A DNA stretch of 64,000 bases from Pseudomonas tructae (GCF_004214895.1 NZ_CP035952.1:186001-250000); one strand, 5' to 3'; positions 1-11,858 are shown, numbered from the stretch's first letter. Program-made: numbers and translations. The notes: generated from the letters alone by a model not told the origin.

Positions 1-1
1 C

Positions 2-874
<873 letters not shown>

Positions 875-880
875 ACCTTT

Positions 881-930
881 CGCGGGGCAAGCCCGCTCCC
901 ACACTGTGGGTGCGGGCTTGCCCCGCGATC
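881..930. repeat. REP element pair (inverted) between argB and pyrE
   Basis: Two head-to-head copies of the pseudomonad REP unit, GCGGGGCAAGCCCGCTCCCAC and its near complement GTGGGTGCGGGCTTGCCCCGC, are separated by a few bases. They can fold into one long hairpin. The same unit recurs at five other gene ends in this window. Confidence 0.9.
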
Positions 931-942
931 AGGCACAAAAAA

Positions 943-968
943 GGCGACCCCAGGGTCGCCTTTTTTTT
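943..968. terminator. Bidirectional intrinsic terminator, argB/pyrE
   Basis: The stem GGCGACCC/GGGTCGCC is followed by eight T on the plus strand and preceded by a run of A. It can therefore stop argB from the left and pyrE from the right. Confidence 0.9.
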
Positions 969-971
969 GCC

Positions 972-1613
972 TCAGATCCCGTACTGCGCCCGGTAGGCCT
1001 CGACAGCCGGCAAGTGCTGCTTGAGTGCCGGGTCATCGGCGAGGAACTCCAGCACCTGGTTCAGCGAGACGATGCTCACCACCGGAATGCCGAAGTCACG
1101 CTCAACCTCCTGGATGGCCGACAGCTCGCCGTTGCCGCGCTCCTGGCGGTTCAGCGCGATCAGTACGCCGGCAGCCTTGGCTTGCTGGCCCTGGATGATC
1201 TGCATGACTTCGCGGATCGCCGTGCCAGCAGTGATCACGTCGTCGATGATCAGAACGTCGCCGGTCAGCGCTGCGCCGACCAGGCTGCCGCCTTCACCGT
1301 GGGCCTTGGCCTCTTTGCGGTTGAAGCACCACGGCAGGTCGAGGTCATGGTGTTCGGCCAGGGCCACGGCAGTGGCCGCCGCCAGGGGGATACCCTTGTA
1401 GGCCGGGCCGAACAGCACGTCGAAGGAGATCTTGCTGTCGACGATCGCCGCAGCATAGAAACGCCCGAGCTGAGCCAGGGCCGAACCGCTGTTGAACAGG
1501 CCGGCATTGAAAAAGTACGGGCTGGTGCGCCCGGACTTGAGGGTGAATTCACCGAAGCGCAGAACCCCGCGGTCGATGGCAAAACGAATGAAGTCGCGCT
1601 GATACGGCTGCAT
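972..1613 (-). CDS. pyrE: Orotate phosphoribosyltransferase
   Basis: Converts orotate and PRPP to OMP in de novo pyrimidine synthesis. At 213 aa it has the usual proteobacterial length. The PRPP-binding signature [12 protein letters not shown] sits at about residues 121-132, and the N-terminal loop [14 protein letters not shown] is present. The ATG is preceded by a GGAC/AGGAG-like stretch (CGGGACTCCTC). The gene diverges from crc across 80 bp, an arrangement familiar in Pseudomonas. Confidence 0.97.
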   Translation of the reverse strand: MQPYQRDFIRFAIDRGVLRFGEFTLKSGRTSPYFFNAGLFNSGSALAQLGRFYAAAIVDSKISFDVLFGPAYKGIPLAAATAVALAEHHDLDLPWCFNRKEAKAHGEGGSLVGAALTGDVLIIDDVITAGTAIREVMQIIQGQQAKAAGVLIALNRQERGNGELSAIQEVERDFGIPVVSIVSLNQVLEFLADDPALKQHLPAVEAYRAQYGI

Positions 1614-1693
1614 GAGGAGTCCCGGATACCACGGATTTAGCTAATTGAGTACAGCTCGGGTATCATACACGCACGAGATTTTTGGGGCCATTT

Positions 1694-2473
1694 ATGCGGA
1701 TCATCAGTGTGAACGTTAATGGCATTCAGGCAGCAGTCGAGCGTGGTTTGCTCAGCTGGCTACAAGCCCAGAATGCTGACGTCATCTGCCTTCAGGATAC
1801 CCGCGCCTCGGCCTTTGAACTCGACGACCCAGCTTTCCAGCTCGATGGCTACTTCCTTTATGCCTGCGACGCAGAAGTTCCCGCCCAAGGCGGCGTGGCA
1901 CTTTATTCGCGATTGCAGCCCAAGGCAGTCATCAGCGGCCTGGGCTTCGAGACAGCCGATCGCTACGGACGTTACCTGCAGGCCGATTTCGACAAGGTAA
2001 GTATTGCAACACTGTTGCTACCTTCGGGAATGAACGGCGATGAAGACTTGAACCAGAAGTTCAAGTTGATGGACGACTTCGCCAAGTACCTGGACAAGCA
2101 ACGGCGCAAGCGTCGTGAATACATCTATTGCGGCTCGCTGTATGTGGCGCAGCAGAAGCTCGACGTCAAGAACTGGCGCGATGGCCAGCAGTCTCCAGGC
2201 TTCCTGGCGCCGGAACGCGCCTGGATGGACGAGATTGTCGGCAACATGGGTTATGTCGATGCCCTGCGCGAAGTCAGCCGTGAAGGCGACCAGTACAGCT
2301 GGTGGCCGGATAACGAACAGGCCGAGATGCTCAACCTGGGCTGGCGTTTCGATTACCAGTTGCTGACCCCGGGCCTGCGCCGCTTTGTGCGTAGCGCACG
2401 CCTGCCCCGCCAGCCGCGCTTCTCCCAACACGCGCCGTTGATCGTGGACTACGACTGGACACTGACGATCTGA
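1694..2473 (+). CDS. crc: Catabolite repression control protein Crc
   Basis: Crc works with Hfq to repress translation of catabolic mRNAs when preferred carbon sources are present. The 259-aa protein has the exonuclease III/AP-endonuclease fold, but the catalytic positions are altered. The usual QE of the metal site is QD (residues 34-35, LQDTRA), the G-D-x-N motif is replaced by CGSLYV, and the terminal DHxP is QHAP (245-248). This fits Crc as a non-nuclease. An upstream in-frame TTG at 1682 would add four residues. The ATG at 1694 matches the usual MRIISVNVNG start. A strong terminator follows. Confidence 0.96.
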   Translation: MRIISVNVNGIQAAVERGLLSWLQAQNADVICLQDTRASAFELDDPAFQLDGYFLYACDAEVPAQGGVALYSRLQPKAVISGLGFETADRYGRYLQADFDKVSIATLLLPSGMNGDEDLNQKFKLMDDFAKYLDKQRRKRREYIYCGSLYVAQQKLDVKNWRDGQQSPGFLAPERAWMDEIVGNMGYVDALREVSREGDQYSWWPDNEQAEMLNLGWRFDYQLLTPGLRRFVRSARLPRQPRFSQHAPLIVDYDWTLTI

Positions 2474-2480
2474 TTCGCTC

Positions 2481-2523
2481 AGCCACAAAAAAGCCGACGT
2501 CATCGTCGGCTTTTTTGTGGCTG
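2481..2523. terminator. Terminator after crc
   Basis: AGCCACAAAAAAGCCGACG and CGTCGGCTTTTTTGTGGCT form a long perfect palindrome with a GC-rich core and a T run on either strand. It serves crc and the convergent DUF4870 gene. Confidence 0.93.
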
Positions 2524-2540
2524 TCACTTTTAGCGGATCA

Positions 2541-2909
2541 TTATTTGATCGGCCGCCAGGTCAGCGGGTAGCGGTACGGCAGGCCGTCGTTGGCCTTGAC
2601 CCCGGCCATGATGGTCAGGATCAGCACCGCAACCATCAGTATGCCCAACAGTACAACGCCAACCAGCACGAACATCAGCAGCGCGCAAATGATCCCGGCG
2701 ATGAATACGGTGATCTGGAAATTCAACGCTTCCTTGCCCTGGGCGTCGACGAATGGGTCGACGTCCTTCTTCCAGATCCACATCACCAACGGCCCGAGCA
2801 GGCTGCCGAAGGGGAAGAACAGACCCAACAACCCGGACAGATGGCAAAACATCGCCCACTGCCGAACTTCGGCGCTGGGGTTAGGCAACTGCAATGGCTG
2901 CTCGGTCAT
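2541..2909 (-). CDS. DUF4870 family small membrane protein
   Basis: A 122-aa protein with a conserved start region (QWAMFCHLSGLLG) and three hydrophobic segments at about 20-45, 60-90 and 90-110. These are typical of DUF4870 (Tic20-like) inner-membrane proteins of unknown function. The central WKKDVDPFVDAQGKEALNFQ region is the family hallmark. An AAGGAG ribosome site sits just before the ATG. It lies downstream of rph on the same strand with a 24-bp gap, so co-transcription is possible. Confidence 0.85.
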   Translation of the reverse strand: MTEQPLQLPNPSAEVRQWAMFCHLSGLLGLFFPFGSLLGPLVMWIWKKDVDPFVDAQGKEALNFQITVFIAGIICALLMFVLVGVVLLGILMVAVLILTIMAGVKANDGLPYRYPLTWRPIK

Positions 2910-2933
2910 GCTGCGCTCCTTGCCTGGATTGAA

Positions 2934-3656
2934 TCAGTCGGCCAACGAGGCCTTCTGCAGCTCGAACAGGTCGGCCATGCCTTTTTGCGCCAGTGCCAGC
3001 ATGGCATTGAGCTCTTCAGGCTGGAAGGGTGCGCCTTCGGCAGTGCCCTGGACTTCGATGAAACCACCCTGGCTGGTCATGACCACGTTCAGATCGGTCT
3101 CGGCGGCCGAGTCTTCGAGGTAGTCCAGGTCCAGTACTGGCTGGCCCTGGTACATGCCCACCGAAACAGCGGCGATCATGTGCTTGAGCGGGTCACCGCC
3201 CTTCAGGCCGCCACGCTTCTTGACCACACGCAGGGCATCGACCAGGGCCACCATGGCACCGGTGATCGATGCGGTACGGGTGCCGCCGTCGGCCTGGATC
3301 ACGTCGCAGTCGACGTACAGGGTGATGTCGCCCAGCTTGCTCATGTCCAGCGCGGCGCGCAGGGAGCGGCCGATCAGGCGCTGGATCTCGAGGGTACGGC
3401 CGCCTTGCTTGCCACGGCTGGCTTCACGCTGGTTACGCTCGCCGGTGGAGCGCGGCAGCATGCCGTACTCGGCGGTCAACCAGCCCTGGCCCTGGCCCTT
3501 GAGGAAGCGCGGGACACCATTCTCGACACTCACGGTGCAGATGACTTTGGTGTCACCGAACTCGACCAGTACTGACCCCTCGGCGTGTTTGGTGTAGTTG
3601 CGGGTGATGCGGATCGAGCGGAGCTGATCGGCAACGCGACCACTTGGACGTTTCAT
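2934..3656 (-). CDS. rph: Ribonuclease PH
   Basis: A phosphate-dependent 3'-5' exoribonuclease that trims tRNA 3' ends. The 240-aa protein has the full PNPase/RNase PH core: MKRPSGR start, [32 protein letters not shown] arginine-rich region around 85-92, and [16 protein letters not shown] around 115-130. It diverges from yicC, the common rph/yicC arrangement. A TATAAT -10 lies on the minus strand at 3692-3697. Confidence 0.97.
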   Translation of the reverse strand: MKRPSGRVADQLRSIRITRNYTKHAEGSVLVEFGDTKVICTVSVENGVPRFLKGQGQGWLTAEYGMLPRSTGERNQREASRGKQGGRTLEIQRLIGRSLRAALDMSKLGDITLYVDCDVIQADGGTRTASITGAMVALVDALRVVKKRGGLKGGDPLKHMIAAVSVGMYQGQPVLDLDYLEDSAAETDLNVVMTSQGGFIEVQGTAEGAPFQPEELNAMLALAQKGMADLFELQKASLAD

Positions 3657-3691
3657 TTGGGATACCTGTACTGGACTTGAATCTGCCCCGC

Positions 3692-3697
3692 ATTATA
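3692..3697 (-). promoter_or_regulatory. -10 box of the rph promoter
   Basis: Perfect TATAAT on the minus strand, 35 bp upstream of the rph start. The -35 about 17 bp further out (TGTCTT) is a poor match, so only the -10 is called. Confidence 0.5.
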
Positions 3698-3810
3698 GAG
3701 CGCGCCGAGCAATGAAGACACGCCTATTGTCGCAAGCCCCGAAACAGGCGGCCCAGGGGCGTTGGTCGGGTTTTTCCGGGAACGCCCTGACTGTTTGTAA
3801 CATCAGTGGA

Positions 3811-3840
3811 TTGGGAGCCAGCGCCGCACTGCGCTACAAT
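3811..3840 (+). promoter_or_regulatory. Putative sigma-70 promoter for yicC-gmk
   Basis: TTGGGA (3811-3816) and TACAAT (3835-3840) are separated by 18 bp, about 55 bp before the yicC start. The call rests on motif match and position only. Confidence 0.5.
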
Positions 3841-3893
3841 CCTGCGCCTTCAGCCGCTTGGCTTTCCTTCATCTATTGCGCGAGGTACTTCCC

Positions 3894-5391
<1,498 letters not shown>

Positions 5392-5412
5392 GCAACCCGC
5401 CGCTCCAGCCGC

Positions 5413-6933
5413 TTAGCGGCGGCTGGACACCGTGGCGTGACGGTGCAGGGTCATGCCCAGGAAGAACGCCGGCGCACGCAGGCGCGACAGCATCATCAGC
5501 ACCAGGCCGAGGATGGTGATGATCATTGCGATCACGAACACCAGGCCCAACCCACCCACATGCGAACCGCTGCCGAACGATGGCGAAGCGCTGTCGATGG
5601 CCGTCTGCAGGAAGATCACCGAGAGGATGCCGCCACCGAGCAGCGGGCACAGGCCACGCAACAGGAAGTGCCGCACGCTATCGAACAGGCTGTGGCGGAA
5701 GTACCAGACGCAGGCGTAGGCGGTCAGCGAATAGTAGAAGCAGATCATCATGCCCAGCGCGGTAATGGTATCCGCCAGAACGTTCTCGCTCAGGGTGCGC
5801 ATGGTCACGTAGAACACCCCTGCGGCCATACCGGCGCAGATGGTGGCGTAGCGCGGGGTTTTCGAGCGCGGGCAGACGCTGGCAAAGCGCTCAGGCACGG
5901 CGCCGTAGTACCCCATGGCCAACAGCGTACGCGCCGGCGACACGAAGGTGGACTGCAGCGAGGCGGCGGTACTGGCCAGCACGGCGATCGACATCAGGAT
6001 GGCCAGGGGGCCCATGACTGGACCGGCCAGGTGAGCGAAGACGTTTTCCTGGATGCGCGGGTTGTTCAGGCCCAGGCCAATGTCACCGATACCGGCAAAT
6101 TGCAGGGTGGCGATTGCCGTGACCAGGTACAGGCCGAGAATCAGCAATACAGTCAGGGTGGCCGCACGACCAGGGGTATCACCGCTGCCCACCGACTCTT
6201 CACTGATGCTCAGGCACACGTCCCAGCCCCAGAAGATGAAGATCGACAGCGACAGGCCGGCGGTAAAGGCGGAGAACGACTCAACGCCGAAAGGGTTGAA
6301 CCAGTCCAGGTCGAACTCCAGCGGCGGCGTCACCGACGACTCGCCAAACGCGGCCATGGCAAAACCCACCAGCACCACCAGCTGCAACGCCACCAGGCCG
6401 TACTGCACGGTCATGGTCGTGGCAATGCCGCGACAGCAGATCCACACCGCCATGGCGATGAACACGCAGCAGGTGACGACGTTGATCAACAGGTTGTCGC
6501 TCAAGGCAGCCACCTCATGGCTGCCGGTGATCTGCCCAAGGAACAAATAGAAGAAGTCGACGGCCACCCCGGCCAGGTTGGACAGCACGATGGTGGTCGC
6601 AGTGACCAACCCCCAGCCGCCGATCCAGCCGATCATCGGGCCGAACGCCCGCGCCGACCAGGTAAAGGAAGTACCGCTGTCAGGCTCAGCCGCATTCAGC
6701 TCGCGGTAACCCAAGGCCACCAGCAGCATTGGCAGGAAGCCAACGATGAATACCGCCGGCAAGTGAGCCCCGACTTCACGCACGGTCGGGCCCAGCGCGC
6801 CGGTCAGGGTATAGACCGGGGCGATGGTGGAAATGCCCAGCACGATGCTGGCCAGCAGTCCGAGCCGGCCCTTGGCCAGCCCCTTGGATCGCCCGCCCTC
6901 ACCTGGGGACAGGCCTGCTTTGTGTTCACTCAT
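5413..6933 (-). CDS. APC-superfamily amino acid/polyamine permease
   Basis: A 506-aa protein with about twelve hydrophobic segments. It has the APC start pattern GLLASIVLGISTIAPVYTLT and a consensus EPDSGTSFTWSARAFGPM segment. An inner-membrane importer is expected. Its position in the same-strand block after PuuD-, PuuC- and PuuA-like genes suggests a putrescine or related amine substrate (PuuP-like role), but that is inference from context. The start at 6933 (MSEHKAGLS) is preferred over an in-frame start 22 codons upstream because of the GGCGG site and family alignment. Confidence 0.85.
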   Translation of the reverse strand: MSEHKAGLSPGEGGRSKGLAKGRLGLLASIVLGISTIAPVYTLTGALGPTVREVGAHLPAVFIVGFLPMLLVALGYRELNAAEPDSGTSFTWSARAFGPMIGWIGGWGLVTATTIVLSNLAGVAVDFFYLFLGQITGSHEVAALSDNLLINVVTCCVFIAMAVWICCRGIATTMTVQYGLVALQLVVLVGFAMAAFGESSVTPPLEFDLDWFNPFGVESFSAFTAGLSLSIFIFWGWDVCLSISEESVGSGDTPGRAATLTVLLILGLYLVTAIATLQFAGIGDIGLGLNNPRIQENVFAHLAGPVMGPLAILMSIAVLASTAASLQSTFVSPARTLLAMGYYGAVPERFASVCPRSKTPRYATICAGMAAGVFYVTMRTLSENVLADTITALGMMICFYYSLTAYACVWYFRHSLFDSVRHFLLRGLCPLLGGGILSVIFLQTAIDSASPSFGSGSHVGGLGLVFVIAMIITILGLVLMMLSRLRAPAFFLGMTLHRHATVSSRR

Positions 6934-7045
6934 GAGTAGTTGCCGCCAATATTGGTATTGTTTTTCAGGACACCCCACGGGGCGTCCGCTTTCACTCACT
7001 GAAACCTGTTGCGTGGTACTTCAAGCCCGGATCAACCGGCTGACC

Positions 7046-7825
7046 TCATAGGGCCTTCTCCCGCTTCTGCTGGCTCGCGGCACGGGCCAGGCAGGCCTCG
7101 CGGAACGCCTGAAACAGGCGCAGCGACACCGGGTTGTCGGCAAAGCGGTACTCGGGGTGCCACTGCACACCGACCACAAAGCCTGGGGCGTCATCCATCG
7201 ACACCGCTTCGATCAGTCCATCAGGGGCCAATGCTTCGGCTCGCAGGTCGCCAGCCAGGCGATCGATACCCTGGCTGTGCAGCGAATTGACCATGAAGCT
7301 TTCGTCCATCCCCAGGCGTTCGAACAGCCCGCCGGGCTGGACAGTGACCAGGTGACGGGGGCTGTATTGTTCTTCCAGCGGGGCATCCTGCGGCTCGCGA
7401 TGATCCAGGTAGCCGGGCAGTTCCTGCACCCTCTGGTGCAGGGTGCCGCCGAGGGCCACATTGAGTTCCTGGAAACCGCGGCAGATGCACAACACCGGTA
7501 CGCCGTCGGCAATCGCCGCCTGCAGCAGCGGCAAAGTCAGCCGATCACGAAACACGTCGTGCCGGGTTCCTTCCACGCTGGGGGCGCCATTGTAATGATG
7601 CGGCTCGACATTTGAAGGCGAACCGGTAAAAAGAATGCCATCGAGGCGCTCTAAAACACGGCGCGGGTCACTGGGCTCGGCCCGTGCCGGGAGGATCAGC
7701 GGGATCCCGGCAAAACCTGCGGCCTCGACATATTTGTCGCCAACGGTGTGCGACGAGTTCTTGCCCAACTGCTGGCGGCAAGCGGAAACGCCAATCAAAG
7801 GCGGCAGTGCAGCGGTAGTTTGCAT
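7046..7825 (-). CDS. puuD: Gamma-glutamyl-GABA hydrolase-like class I amidotransferase
   Basis: A 259-aa peptidase C26/GATase1 protein. It has the nucleophile Cys115 in ICRGFQE, the His223/Glu225 pair in VQWHPE, and the FTGSPSNVEP oxyanion-region motif. PuuD releases GABA from gamma-glutamyl-GABA, the last step of the glutamylated putrescine pathway. The start at 7825 has GGAGGGTG just upstream. It lies 14 bp after the aldehyde dehydrogenase gene on the same strand, so an operon is likely. The exact substrate is inferred from family and neighbours. Confidence 0.85.
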   Translation of the reverse strand: MQTTAALPPLIGVSACRQQLGKNSSHTVGDKYVEAAGFAGIPLILPARAEPSDPRRVLERLDGILFTGSPSNVEPHHYNGAPSVEGTRHDVFRDRLTLPLLQAAIADGVPVLCICRGFQELNVALGGTLHQRVQELPGYLDHREPQDAPLEEQYSPRHLVTVQPGGLFERLGMDESFMVNSLHSQGIDRLAGDLRAEALAPDGLIEAVSMDDAPGFVVGVQWHPEYRFADNPVSLRLFQAFREACLARAASQQKREKAL

Positions 7826-7839
7826 GGGTTCACCCTCCC

Positions 7840-9333
7840 TTACAGCTTGATCCAGGTCGCCTTGAGTTCGGTGTATTTGTCGAAAGCGTGCAGCGATTTG
7901 TCCCGGCCATTGCCCGACTGCTTGAAGCCGCCGAACGGCGCAGTCATGTCGCCGCCGTCGTACTGATTGACCCAGACGCTGCCAGCACGCAGGGCGCGAG
8001 CTGTGTTGTGGGCGCGGGAAATATTGCTGGTCCACACCGCTGCCGCCAGGCCAAAGGGCGAGTCGTTGGCAATGGCGATGGCTTCTTCAGCACTGTCGAA
8101 GGTGATCACTGACAGCACCGGGCCGAAGATTTCTTCGCGGGCGATGCGCATGGCATTGGTGACGCCATCGAAGATCGCCGGCTGCACATACACGCCGCAG
8201 GTGTCTTCAAGCACACGCTCACCACCGATGACCAGCGTGGCGCCATCAGCCTTGCCGGCCTCGATGTAACCAAGCACGGTGTCCAACTGGGTGGTATCGA
8301 CCAGGGCGCCGACGCGGGTATCCGGGTCAAGTGCATGGCCAGGTTTCCAGGCTTTGAGGGCTTCAACCACCATCGGCAGGAAGCGCGCCTTGATGCTGCG
8401 CTCGACCAGCAGCCGCGAGCCGGCAATGCACACTTCGCCCTGGTTGAAGGCGATGGCGCTGGCCGCAGCTTCAGCGGCGGCCTGCAGGTCCGGAGCGTCG
8501 GCAAAGACGATGTTCGGGCTCTTGCCACCGGCTTCGAGCCAGACCCGCTTCATGTTCGACTCACCGGCGTAAACCATCAGTTGCTTGGCAATACGGGTGG
8601 AGCCGGTGAACACCAGGGTGTCGACGTCCATGTGCAGGGCCAGGGCCTTACCGACGGTATGACCGTAGCCTGGCAGCACGTTGAGGACACCAGCCGGCAG
8701 GCCCGCTTCGATCGCCAGCTGGGCAATGCGAATGGCGGTCAGCGGCGATTTTTCGGACGGTTTGAGGATCACCGAGTTACCGGTGGCCAGGGCCGGACCG
8801 AGTTTCCAGCAGGCCATCATCAGTGGAAAATTCCACGGAACAATGGCCGCGACCACGCCGACCGGCGAGCGGGTGACCAAACCCAGCTGGTCGGACGGGG
8901 TCGCAGCAACTTCGTCGTAAATCTTGTCGATGGCTTCGGCGTGCCAGCGAAGGGCGTTGGCCGCTGCCGGAATATCGATGCTCAAGGAATCGGCAATCGG
9001 CTTGCCCATGTCCAGGGTTTCCAGCAATGCCAGTTCTTCGGCATTGGCCAGGAGTAAATCAGCAAAGGCGATCAGCACCTGCTTGCGCTGGGCCGGGGCC
9101 TGGTCAGCCCAGATGCCACTGTCGAAGCTGCGTCGGGCAGCGACCACCGCACGTTCGGCATCGGCGCTGTCACAGCTGGCGATCTGCGCCAGATGGCGGC
9201 CATCGACCGGGCTTGCGCACTCGAAGGTCTCGCCAGACACGCTGGCGCAGTACTGGCCGTCGATAAAGGCACGGCCTTCGATGTTCAGGCCCTGAAAAAG
9301 CTGTTCCCAGTGTTGGCGGGGTGCTGTTGTCAT
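7840..9333 (-). CDS. puuC: NAD(P)-dependent aldehyde dehydrogenase (PuuC-like)
   Basis: A 497-aa ALDH with the catalytic Glu in LEAGGKSPNIVF and catalytic Cys in NQGEVCIAGSRLLVE (around residue 300). The Rossmann segment VFTGSTRIAKQL and terminal GSVWVNQYDGGDMTAPFGGF are also present. The context between a PuuD-like hydrolase and a glutamylpolyamine-synthetase-like gene points to oxidation of gamma-glutamyl-gamma-aminobutyraldehyde. The GGAGAG site fixes the start at 9333. It ends 14 bp before puuD. Confidence 0.86.
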   Translation of the reverse strand: MTTAPRQHWEQLFQGLNIEGRAFIDGQYCASVSGETFECASPVDGRHLAQIASCDSADAERAVVAARRSFDSGIWADQAPAQRKQVLIAFADLLLANAEELALLETLDMGKPIADSLSIDIPAAANALRWHAEAIDKIYDEVAATPSDQLGLVTRSPVGVVAAIVPWNFPLMMACWKLGPALATGNSVILKPSEKSPLTAIRIAQLAIEAGLPAGVLNVLPGYGHTVGKALALHMDVDTLVFTGSTRIAKQLMVYAGESNMKRVWLEAGGKSPNIVFADAPDLQAAAEAAASAIAFNQGEVCIAGSRLLVERSIKARFLPMVVEALKAWKPGHALDPDTRVGALVDTTQLDTVLGYIEAGKADGATLVIGGERVLEDTCGVYVQPAIFDGVTNAMRIAREEIFGPVLSVITFDSAEEAIAIANDSPFGLAAAVWTSNISRAHNTARALRAGSVWVNQYDGGDMTAPFGGFKQSGNGRDKSLHAFDKYTELKATWIKL

Positions 9334-9350
9334 TGTTGTTCTCTCCGGCG

Positions 9351-10733
9351 TCACACCGTGTGCAGGTACCAGTTGTACTCGAGGTCGGAAATCGACACCT
9401 CGAACTCGGCCATCTCGCTTTCCTTGCAGGCGACAAAAATATCGATGTAGTCCGGGCTGATGTATTGGTTCAGCACTTCACTGTCATCGAGCTCACGCAG
9501 CGCATCGCGCAGGTTGTTCGGCAGGCTCTGTTCCAGTTGCTCGTAGGAGTTGCCCTCGATGGGCGCTCCCGGCTCGATCTGGTTGGTCAGGCCGTGATGA
9601 ATACCGGCGAGAATGGCCGCCATCATCAGGTACGGGTTGGCATCAGCGCCGGCGACACGGTGCTCGATGCGCACGGCATCGCTGCTGCCGGTCGGTACGC
9701 GGACCGCTACGGTGCGGTTGTCCAGGCCCCAGCTTGGCGCGTTGGGCACATAGAACTGGGCACCGAAACGCCGATAGGAGTTGATGTTCGGGCACAAGAA
9801 GGCCATCGACGCCGGCATGGTCTCCAGCACACCACCGATGGCGTGGCGCAGGGATTCACTTTGCAGGGGGTCTTCGCTGGTAAAGATGTTCTTGCCGGTT
9901 TTCTTGTCCAGCAACGAGATGTGCACGTGCAGGCCGTTGCCGGCCTGGCCCGGGTAGGGCTTGGCCATGAAGGTGGAGTCCATTTCATGGTCGTAGGCGA
10001 TGTTCTTGATCAGGCGCTTGAGCAACACCGCGTAGTCGCAGGCCTTCATCGGGTCGGCAACGTGGTGCAGGTTGACCTCGAACTGCGCCGGGGCACTTTC
10101 CTTGACGATGGCGTCGGCCGGGATGCCCTGCTCCTTGGCGGCTTCGAGCATGTCTTGCAGGCAATCGACGTACTCGTCGAGGTCGTCGATCAGATACACC
10201 TGGGTCGATTGCGGACGCTTGCCGGAGATCGGCGAACGTGGCGGTTGCGGCCGGCCATTGAGGTTGTCCTGATCAATCAGGTAGAACTCCAGCTCAAACG
10301 CCGCGCAAATATCCAGGCCCAGCGCATCGAACTTCGCCACCACGCTGCGCAGCACTTCACGCGGGTCGGCAAAGAACGGCGTGCCGTCGAGCTCGTGCAT
10401 GGTCATCAGCAATTGCGCGGTCGGGCGCTTCTGCCAGGGTTCAAAGGCCAGGGTCCCGGGAATCGGGAAGCAAATGCGGTCGGAATCGCCGATGTCCAGG
10501 CCAAGGCCGGTGCTTTCGACGGTCGAGCCATTGATATCCAGGGCAAATAGCGAAGCCGGCAGGTTGATGCCTTTTTCGTAAACCTTGACCAGGCTTGCAC
10601 GCTCGATGCGCTTGCCGCGCACCACGCCGTTCATGTCTGCAATCAGCAGATCGACAAATTGCACCTCAGGGTGGGCCTGGAGAAATTCACCCATCTCATC
10701 GAGAGGGATGGCGCACGGGGAGACCGACGTCAT
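9351..10733 (-). CDS. puuA: Gamma-glutamylputrescine synthetase-like glutamine synthetase
   Basis: A 460-aa type I glutamine-synthetase fold. It shows the beta-grasp N-domain (VQFVDLLIADMNGVVRGKR), the Glu metal-site stretch AAFELEFYLID, and the catalytic PGQAGNGLHVHISLLDK and NRTVAVRVPTGSSDAVRIEHR segments. It lacks the adenylylation-loop context of GlnA. Such GS-like enzymes (PuuA/SpuI) ligate glutamate to putrescine or other amines. It is the first gene of the block transcribed toward puuC and puuD, and it diverges from a LysR gene. Confidence 0.87.
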   Translation of the reverse strand: MTSVSPCAIPLDEMGEFLQAHPEVQFVDLLIADMNGVVRGKRIERASLVKVYEKGINLPASLFALDINGSTVESTGLGLDIGDSDRICFPIPGTLAFEPWQKRPTAQLLMTMHELDGTPFFADPREVLRSVVAKFDALGLDICAAFELEFYLIDQDNLNGRPQPPRSPISGKRPQSTQVYLIDDLDEYVDCLQDMLEAAKEQGIPADAIVKESAPAQFEVNLHHVADPMKACDYAVLLKRLIKNIAYDHEMDSTFMAKPYPGQAGNGLHVHISLLDKKTGKNIFTSEDPLQSESLRHAIGGVLETMPASMAFLCPNINSYRRFGAQFYVPNAPSWGLDNRTVAVRVPTGSSDAVRIEHRVAGADANPYLMMAAILAGIHHGLTNQIEPGAPIEGNSYEQLEQSLPNNLRDALRELDDSEVLNQYISPDYIDIFVACKESEMAEFEVSISDLEYNWYLHTV

Positions 10734-10977
10734 GGCTAGGCATCCTTTGATTTTTTATCGAACGACATGGAGGAGGTACTACTGCGCTATCGGGAGCGGC
10801 GATGGTTTCATTTGTTCTTTTTAAGTGGTCCCATCGTGGGGAACAGCTGAACGCCGTGGCTTTGCACGGACGTTCCAGATTCTGGCAACGTCGTGACTTG
10901 ATTCACGACTGCCGCCTCACTATAGAATGGCCCCTACGCAACAGACATTGGCATTTAGGCAAGCAAAGAGTGCATCC

Positions 10978-11850
10978 ATGCAATATCAGATCAGCCACGC
11001 CGACCTTTCCCTGGTGCTTGCACTGGTCCGCGGCCGCTCCCTGGCCAAGGCCGCCGAGCTGCTGAAGGTCGATGTATCGACTGTTTTTCGTTCGATCCGG
11101 CGCATGGAAGCCGCCCTGGGTACCGCGTTATTCGTCAAAAGCCGCAAGGGTTACATCCCCACCGGCACCGCCCAGGCCCTGGCCGAGCAGGCCGAGCGTG
11201 CCGAGCAAGCGCTGGATGCCGCGCGGGTGGCGCTGGAGCACGGTGAGCAGGTGGTCAGCGGTACGGTGCGCCTGACCTGCACCGACGCGGTGCTGCACAG
11301 CCTGCTACTGCCGGCACTGGCCGAATTCATGCCGGCCTACCCTGCGCTGTCGCTGGAGCTGGCGACCTCCAACACCTTTGCCAATCTCAGCCGACGGGAT
11401 GCCGACCTGGCCCTGCGCCTGACCAACACCCCGCCGGAACACCTGGTCGGGCGTTGCCTGGGGGCGGCGTCTTACGTGATCTGCGGGCGCGAGGAGTTTC
11501 GCCAGAGGCTCAAGGAGCCCAGCCTGCCCTGGATCGCCCCGGATGACACCATGCAGGATCACCCCACCGTGGTCTGGCGCAGCGAGCACCTGCCTGGGGT
11601 GACACCGCGCTACCGCTGCAGCAGCATTTCTGCCATCGCCCAACTGGTGACCGCCGGGCTCGGCGTGGCCGCCCTGCCAGACTACATGGCCCACGACTTG
11701 CCCGGCGTCGGCCCCCTCAGCGAAGCCTTGCCCGGCTGCGACACCGAACTGTGGCTGCTGACCCGCCCGGATTGCCGGGCATTGCGCTCGGTGCAGACAC
11801 TGTTTGATGAGTTGACCCCGCGCCTGCGTAACGCCTTGGGTCGCCAGTGA
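10978..11850 (+). CDS. LysR-family transcriptional regulator
   Basis: A 290-aa regulator with an N-terminal winged HTH (LSLVLALVRGRSLAKAAELL then VSTVFRSIRRMEAALG) and a C-terminal effector domain. It diverges from the puuA-like gene across a 244-bp gap, the classical LysR arrangement, so control of the polyamine block is likely. The start at 10978 (MQYQIS) is chosen over an in-frame upstream start because it sits directly at the HTH and has AAGAG upstream. No specific LysR box could be defended in the gap. Confidence 0.85.
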   Translation: MQYQISHADLSLVLALVRGRSLAKAAELLKVDVSTVFRSIRRMEAALGTALFVKSRKGYIPTGTAQALAEQAERAEQALDAARVALEHGEQVVSGTVRLTCTDAVLHSLLLPALAEFMPAYPALSLELATSNTFANLSRRDADLALRLTNTPPEHLVGRCLGAASYVICGREEFRQRLKEPSLPWIAPDDTMQDHPTVVWRSEHLPGVTPRYRCSSISAIAQLVTAGLGVAALPDYMAHDLPGVGPLSEALPGCDTELWLLTRPDCRALRSVQTLFDELTPRLRNALGRQ

Positions 11851-11858
11851 AATCGTCA

